From Chryseobacterium formosum (lineage in GTDB: Bacteria; Bacteroidota; Bacteroidia; Flavobacteriales; Weeksellaceae), in NCBI RefSeq assembly GCF_026460885.1, contig NZ_JAOVZW010000027.1, forward strand, positions 45,525 through 109,524: DNA of 64,000 nt, written 5' to 3'. Each line of letters begins with the position of its first letter. Position 1 is the stretch's first letter. A program made the position numbers and the translations under genes. The notes beneath the pieces were generated by a model. That model saw nothing but the letters and a program-made list of their open reading frames with translations, ran no database searches and was not told the DNA's origin. This document shows, one piece after another, positions 60,148 through 64,000 of the stretch.

Positions 60148-61236
60148 TTGGAAACTCTTCAGAAAAATAAGTTCGATGCTTTAACCGGAATGCGCGCCAT
60201 TGCCGCCATCATGGTTTTTGTTTATCACAACCGAAAATATTGGCGCAATGATTTACCTTTTGAGGTGATGAGATTCATCAGTGAATGGCATATCGGGGTA
60301 ACAGTATTTTTTGTTTTGAGCGGATTTTTATTGGCTTACCGATATGAAGAAAAGCCTTTAGAATCTAAAAAATCATATCTAAAATATATTCTTCTGCGGA
60401 TTGCGAGGATTTTTCCGCTGTACTGGATTTTGCTAAGTTGTTATTTTATCGATAGAACTTATTCCAAAGATGTTGATACTTACTTTTTGCAGTATTCACT
60501 GTTCTATTCTTTGTTCGACAAGTATTCAGTTTCAGGAATTGTTCAGGCTTGGTCTCTTACTGTTGAGTTTTTCTTTTATTTATTAGCACCTCTTTTATTT
60601 TTATTATTAAGAAAAAGCTGGAAATACTGCATTCTGTTTTTAATCGGATTTTTCCTTTTAGGATGGGCTGTTGGAGTTGGTTTAAAAGAATTTAACGGTA
60701 ATCCAAAAGGATTTTTATATCCTTTACAATTTATGATTGGAAGCACATTTTTTGGACGAAGCCTTGAATTTTTCTTCGGAATGTTGCTCGCTTATTTAAT
60801 GAAGCAGGAAAAAGGAATTGAGTTTTTAAACAAGATTAAAAAACCAACACTTTGGGGCGGAATTGCTATCCTTATTTTAATCTTTTGTATCAGATTTTTT
60901 GCCCGAAATAATTTCTTACACGGCGTTGAACGTTGGGAAGGAAGACTTATTCACGAATTATTTTTACCCATAGGAATTATCGTTTTCTTTTGGGGATTGA
61001 TGTCTGAAAAAACGTGGGTTTCGAAAGTTCTTTCCACAAAATTCTTTATTCTTTTAGGGAATGCGTCATTTGTTTTTTACTTGATTCATCTAAGCTATTT
61101 CAACATGAAACTGAAATCTTATGTTTATCTTCCTGACAAGAATTTTGTACTGCTTTGGATCTGCTCAATAATTATTTATCTCTTGATTGAAAAACCATTG
61201 TACGAACTTTGCAGAAGATGGATTTCGAAAATCTAA
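60148..61236 (+). CDS. Acyltransferase 3 family membrane protein
   Basis: 362 residues from a TTG start; the next possible ATG would remove the first helix's beginning. About ten hydrophobic helices follow. FDALTGMRAIAAIMVFVYHN (with the family's R and H) and SLTVEFFFYLLAPLLFLLLRK are hallmarks of OafA/YrhL-type proteins that O-acetylate polysaccharides in the inner membrane. Target sugar unknown. Confidence 0.85.
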   Translation: METLQKNKFDALTGMRAIAAIMVFVYHNRKYWRNDLPFEVMRFISEWHIGVTVFFVLSGFLLAYRYEEKPLESKKSYLKYILLRIARIFPLYWILLSCYFIDRTYSKDVDTYFLQYSLFYSLFDKYSVSGIVQAWSLTVEFFFYLLAPLLFLLLRKSWKYCILFLIGFFLLGWAVGVGLKEFNGNPKGFLYPLQFMIGSTFFGRSLEFFFGMLLAYLMKQEKGIEFLNKIKKPTLWGGIAILILIFCIRFFARNNFLHGVERWEGRLIHELFLPIGIIVFFWGLMSEKTWVSKVLSTKFFILLGNASFVFYLIHLSYFNMKLKSYVYLPDKNFVLLWICSIIIYLLIEKPLYELCRRWISKI

Positions 61237-61250
61237 TGCTGTTTTTTTTG

Positions 61251-61336
61251 AAACATTAAGTTTTTAAAAATTTAAGCAAGATGCTACAGGGTTTTAAGAA
61301 TCAATAAATTGATTTGTATTTAGAACATTAAGAATT
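61251..61336. repeat. Imperfect hairpin with shared 3' words
   Basis: Words AAACATTAAG, GAATCAATAAATTGATTTGT and TTTAGAACATTAAGAATTAA. The central AATCAATAAATTGATT palindrome resembles the one at 45227-45247, and the last word resembles the 14620-14640 region. Confidence 0.4.
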
Positions 61337-61344
61337 AATTAGAA

Positions 61345-61374
61345 AATCTGTGTCAATCTGTGAAATCTGTGGGA
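61345..61374. repeat. 30-bp dispersed 3' motif, copy 2
   Basis: AATCTGTGTCAATCTGTGAA followed by ATCTGTGGGA, 27 of 30 bases identical to 14671-14700. It lies 5 bp past the stop codon of the minus-strand 48-residue gene. Confidence 0.75.
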
Positions 61375-61379
61375 GATAA

Positions 61380-61526
61380 TCAATCCATAGAATTGATTAA
61401 CACAAAATACCTGTACGCCAAAATTCCTTTCTGAAACTTTGTCAACTTCAACGGATCTTTATCACTTAGTTTAGGTAAAATTTTCTTATTGATTTTATTT
61501 AAAAATTTAAAAACAGACTTTTTCAT
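61380..61526 (-). CDS. Small basic protein of 48 residues
   Basis: From ATG 61526: MKKSVFKFLNKINKKILPKL, then DPLKLTKFQKGILAYRYFVL and INSMD. It is highly basic and helical, with KKDP/DPLKLTKFQK resembling small Flavobacteria proteins often mislabelled SsrA-binding protein. The sequence shows real codon structure and a conserved-looking composition. Function unknown. Confidence 0.65.
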   Translation of the reverse strand: MKKSVFKFLNKINKKILPKLSDKDPLKLTKFQKGILAYRYFVLINSMD

Positions 61527-61620
61527 ACTTTCTATTTTTTGATTTAATTTAAAGTTCAAAAATTGTGCAGTTCTGTATGAAGATGGAAAATGGAAGGTGG
61601 GAGTCTTGAGTGTTTTTTAA

Positions 61621-61658
61621 AAAAAACTTGCCTTCAAAAGGATGAAGACAAGTTTTTA
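61621..61658. terminator. Bidirectional terminator
   Basis: AAAAACTTG-CCTTC and GAAG-ACAAGTTTTT arms around AAAAGGAT. Confidence 0.75.
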
Positions 61659-61707
61659 ATTGTTCAGAATAATAAATTACTTTTTACCTATTATTCATTA
61701 CCCATAA

Positions 61708-62499
61708 TTATGAGTTTCCATACATATTCGATTCTCCACCATCGATGGCAATTACCTGTCCTGAAACATAACCATTTTCGTCACTCAACAAATAAGCAAC
61801 TAAATTTCCAACATCTTTCGGATCTCCAAGTTTTCTGGTAGGATTTCTTGAAGCATATTCTTTTTCTGCGGCTTTCGGATCTGCAGGATTTACCTGATTG
61901 AAAGCTTCAGCGACCATCGGTGTTAAAATCGCACCCGGAGCAATGGCATTTGTCAGAATATTATCTTTACCATATTCCAAAGCTGCATTTTTCGTCATTC
62001 CGGCTACAGCATGTTTTGTCGCAACATAAGCGGTCTGATTTAAAACTCCTCTGATTCCTCCAACCGAAGCTACATTTACGATTCTTCCGCCACCGTTTTT
62101 CTGCAGTTCAGGAATTACGTATTTCATACCGTAGTAAACGCCCAAAAGATTGATGTCGATTACTTTTTTGAAAACTTCAATATCATAATCAATCAAAGGC
62201 GCCTGTTTCCCTTCAATTCCTGCGTTGTTGTATAAACCGTCAACTTTTCCAAATTCTTTCACGGTTTGATCAACATAATTTTTCACATTTTCTTCTACAG
62301 AAACATCTGCAGTTACGGTCAGAAATTTACTTTGAGGATATTTCTCCTGCAATTCAACTTTTGCTTTTTCTAATGCTTCTACATTAAAATCGACCAATGT
62401 TAAATCTGCACCTTTTGAAGCTAAAGCCTCTGCTGCAGCCAATCCTAATCCCATCGCAGCACCAGTTATGATTACTGCTTTTCCTTTAAAATTTAACAT
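61708..62499 (-). CDS. Short-chain dehydrogenase/reductase
   Basis: 263 residues, classical SDR. NAD(P) motif TGAAMGLG (about 12-19), NNAG (about 91-94), catalytic YVATK near 153-157 with the Ser before it (NVASVGG), and PGAILTPM after. It resembles glucose-1-dehydrogenase/3-oxoacyl-ACP-reductase-type enzymes; cofactor and substrate cannot be assigned. Confidence 0.88.
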   Translation of the reverse strand: MLNFKGKAVIITGAAMGLGLAAAEALASKGADLTLVDFNVEALEKAKVELQEKYPQSKFLTVTADVSVEENVKNYVDQTVKEFGKVDGLYNNAGIEGKQAPLIDYDIEVFKKVIDINLLGVYYGMKYVIPELQKNGGGRIVNVASVGGIRGVLNQTAYVATKHAVAGMTKNAALEYGKDNILTNAIAPGAILTPMVAEAFNQVNPADPKAAEKEYASRNPTRKLGDPKDVGNLVAYLLSDENGYVSGQVIAIDGGESNMYGNS

Positions 62500-62726
62500 A
62501 TTATTTTTTGTTTATTTCTATGTTTCATAATGCAACAATGAGACCTTTTTGCGAATTTGTGCATGATAATGTTTTGTTAATTTTTCAGACATTTTTTTGC
62601 ATTAAATTTTGTCAAGGTTATTAGAATTGTGAATATTAACCTCGAAAAAGTTGGTTTAAAGAAAGATGCTTGATTAGAATTACTTAATTAATTTATTACA
62701 TTTGATTGTTATTTAAAATCAACAGA

Positions 62727-63023
62727 ATGAATGAAATCTTCAAACAACAAGTCTGGGAAATCACAAAATTGGTTCCCAAAGGAAGAGTGACGAGCTATGG
62801 AGCCATTGCAAAAGCAGTTGGTTTTCCAAATCATTCGCGTCATGTTGGCAAAGCGATGGGTGGCTGTCCGAAAGATGTTCCAGCACATCGTGTAATTTCG
62901 AGTTCGGGAACTTTATCTGTTCCTGAATTTCAGTCAAGATTGGAAGCAGAAGGAATTGAAGTTGAGAATTTGAGAGTCAAAAATTTTAAGAATCTTTTTT
63001 GGAATCCTTTAGAAGAATTGTAA
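62727..63023 (+). CDS. Alkyltransferase-like protein (MGMT family, no catalytic Cys)
   Basis: 98 residues from ATG 62727; an upstream in-frame TTG would add seven residues. MGMT DNA-binding features GRVTSYGAIAKAVGFPNHSRHVGKAMGGCP are present, but the active-site PCHR is PAHR (A53). Such ATL proteins bind O6-alkylguanine without repairing it and hand it to nucleotide excision repair. Confidence 0.88.
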   Translation: MNEIFKQQVWEITKLVPKGRVTSYGAIAKAVGFPNHSRHVGKAMGGCPKDVPAHRVISSSGTLSVPEFQSRLEAEGIEVENLRVKNFKNLFWNPLEEL

Positions 63024-63121
63024 ATCTCATTGTATTCAATTTCATTTATAATATTTTTACGGTTCAGAATAAAAAAGTAACAACTGAGTGATTTAATATT
63101 TCAGAAAACCTCTGTAACTAC

Positions 63122-63129
63122 TATCTTTG
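63122..63129 (+). promoter_or_regulatory. -7 box of the alpha/beta hydrolase gene
   Basis: TATCTTTG, 22 bp before ATG 63152. Confidence 0.6.
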
Positions 63130-63151
63130 TTTCACAATTAAAAACAATATT

Positions 63152-63949
63152 ATGAAAGCTAAAGCTATTATTACATTTCTATTTGTAATTTTTATTCAAT
63201 TATTTCAAGCTCAAATTGATGACAAATTTTACCAGCCGAGTAAAGATTTAAAACCAATTGATTTAAAATTTGAAAACATTTCAATTCCTGTAGATAAAGA
63301 CACCATCACAGCAATTTTCTTAAAACCAAATATAGCAAAACCAAAAGCAACGATTTTATTTTTTCACGGTGCCGGTGGAAATGTTTCTTCTTATTTCTTT
63401 ATGGTAAAACCATTCATTGAAAACGGATTTCAGGTTGCAATGGTCGATTTCAGAGGATACGGAAAATCTACAGGAACGCCCACTCACATTAATGTTGCAG
63501 TAGACGGACAAAAGTTTTTTGATTTGATGAGTCAAAGAAAAGACGTGAAAAATACGAAGTTAATAATTTATGGAGCTTCTTTAGGTTCTCAGATTTCAGT
63601 TCATTTGGCAAAAAACAATAAAGATAAAATATCAGGATTGGTGATTGACGGCGGAATGTCTTCGTTTGCAGATATTGCTGCTGTTTTTGCACCACAATTT
63701 AAAGACGCTCTTGCAAAAATGTTAGCTTCGGTTTACTCAGCGAAAGAAGATATTAAATCTATAGAAGGACTTCCGAAGCTTTTTATATATAGCAAAAATG
63801 ATAAAACCGTTCCGTTTTCTCAAGGTGAAGAAATTTTCAAAAATGCTCCTGAACCAAAACAGTTTTTTGAATTTACAGCAGATCATTTAAGTGCCGTAAC
63901 TGAAAAACCTGCAGAAGTTGTAAAAGCAGTTGAAGCTTTGATTAAATAA
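63152..63949 (+). CDS. Secreted alpha/beta hydrolase
   Basis: 265 residues with a signal peptide (MKAKAIITFLFVIFIQLFQAQ). The oxyanion segment FFHGAGGNVSSYF, nucleophile elbow GASLGS with Ser, and late His in FTADHLSAV give a full hydrolase triad pattern of the YqiA/BAAT-like group. It probably acts in the periplasm; substrate unknown. Confidence 0.85.
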   Translation: MKAKAIITFLFVIFIQLFQAQIDDKFYQPSKDLKPIDLKFENISIPVDKDTITAIFLKPNIAKPKATILFFHGAGGNVSSYFFMVKPFIENGFQVAMVDFRGYGKSTGTPTHINVAVDGQKFFDLMSQRKDVKNTKLIIYGASLGSQISVHLAKNNKDKISGLVIDGGMSSFADIAAVFAPQFKDALAKMLASVYSAKEDIKSIEGLPKLFIYSKNDKTVPFSQGEEIFKNAPEPKQFFEFTADHLSAVTEKPAEVVKAVEALIK

Positions 63950-63973
63950 AATTTCAGAAAATTTCATCAGCGT

Positions 63974-64000
63974 TTTGGCGGCGGCTTTGCCGCCGCCAAA
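63974..64000. repeat. GC-rich hairpin at the window edge
   Basis: TTTGGCGGCGGC-TTT-GCCGCCGCCAAA, perfect 12-bp arms with a 3-nt loop, far more GC-rich than anything else here. It may continue past the edge. It could be a terminator or a dispersed element. Confidence 0.6.

Noticed and set aside
1..64000. CRISPR arrays, insertion sequences or prophage genes
   Set aside because: No regularly spaced direct repeats with unique spacers, transposase, integrase or phage structural genes were seen; the intergenic palindromes lack coding capacity.

Overview
The window looks like a chromosomal segment of a Chryseobacterium-like member of the Flavobacteriia (Weeksellaceae). The reasons are AT-rich DNA, promoters with the Bacteroidota -7 box TAnnTTTG, type IX secretion (T9SS) cargo and a T9SS plug-domain protein, OmpA proteins with thrombospondin type-3 repeats, a split transketolase, the rpmB-rpmG-DUF4295-ftsY cluster and a PyrE-PyrF fusion. 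Most of it is core housekeeping sequence. I see no prophage, transposase, CRISPR array or conjugation genes.

Layout: 1-1.1 kb, the two transketolase subunits; 1.3-3.0 kb, an FG-GAP T9SS cargo protein; 3.3-5.3 kb, ribosomal proteins, ftsY and a small membrane protein; 5.4-7.6 kb, sppA and folK diverging; 7.6-10.2 kb, two OmpA-type paralogues; 10.3-15.7 kb, recQ, fmt, a RibB-RibA-like protein and a flavin-dependent oxidoreductase; 15.9-25.9 kb, hypotheticals, a Pif1-type helicase, gamma carbonic anhydrase, a NifU-like protein, ferrochelatase, a toxin-antitoxin-like pair, a T9SS plug protein and redox/hydrolase genes; 26.2-33.4 kb, a TetR-controlled RND efflux operon preceded by an array of 13-bp operators; 33.7-38 kb, miaA, yicC, gmk, nadA and folB; 38-45 kb, envelope proteins, a frameshifted RDD gene, tRNA-Cys, aroC and thioredoxin-fold proteins; 45.4-55.2 kb, pyrEF, an inactive-looking M1-type protein with a predicted barrel, two T9SS cargo proteins and a giant outer-membrane protein; 55.2-56.9 kb, a probable small RNA and two identical tRNA-Gln genes on either side of a glycosyltransferase; 57-64 kb, a MenE-like ligase, an ArfB-like factor, a deoxyhypusine-synthase-like protein, an acyltransferase, a 48-residue protein, an SDR, an alkyltransferase-like protein and an alpha/beta hydrolase.

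The least ordinary material lies between the genes. Long imperfect hairpins of several related designs fill many intergenic gaps. They include two equal-length 127-bp palindromic elements bracketing the efflux outer-membrane gene, and a 30-bp motif found just past the stop codon of two unrelated genes. Some of these hairpins run into coding sequence, supplying the first codons of hemH and the stop codon of gmk. Several promoters sit 4-6 bp from a start codon, which predicts leaderless mRNAs. The best candidates for a locally interesting system are the TetR operator array with its efflux operon, the tRNA-Gln/glycosyltransferase/tRNA-Gln arrangement with the nearby small RNA, and the bacterial deoxyhypusine-synthase homologue that keeps the catalytic lysine context. 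All calls come from reading the sequence; no database search was run.
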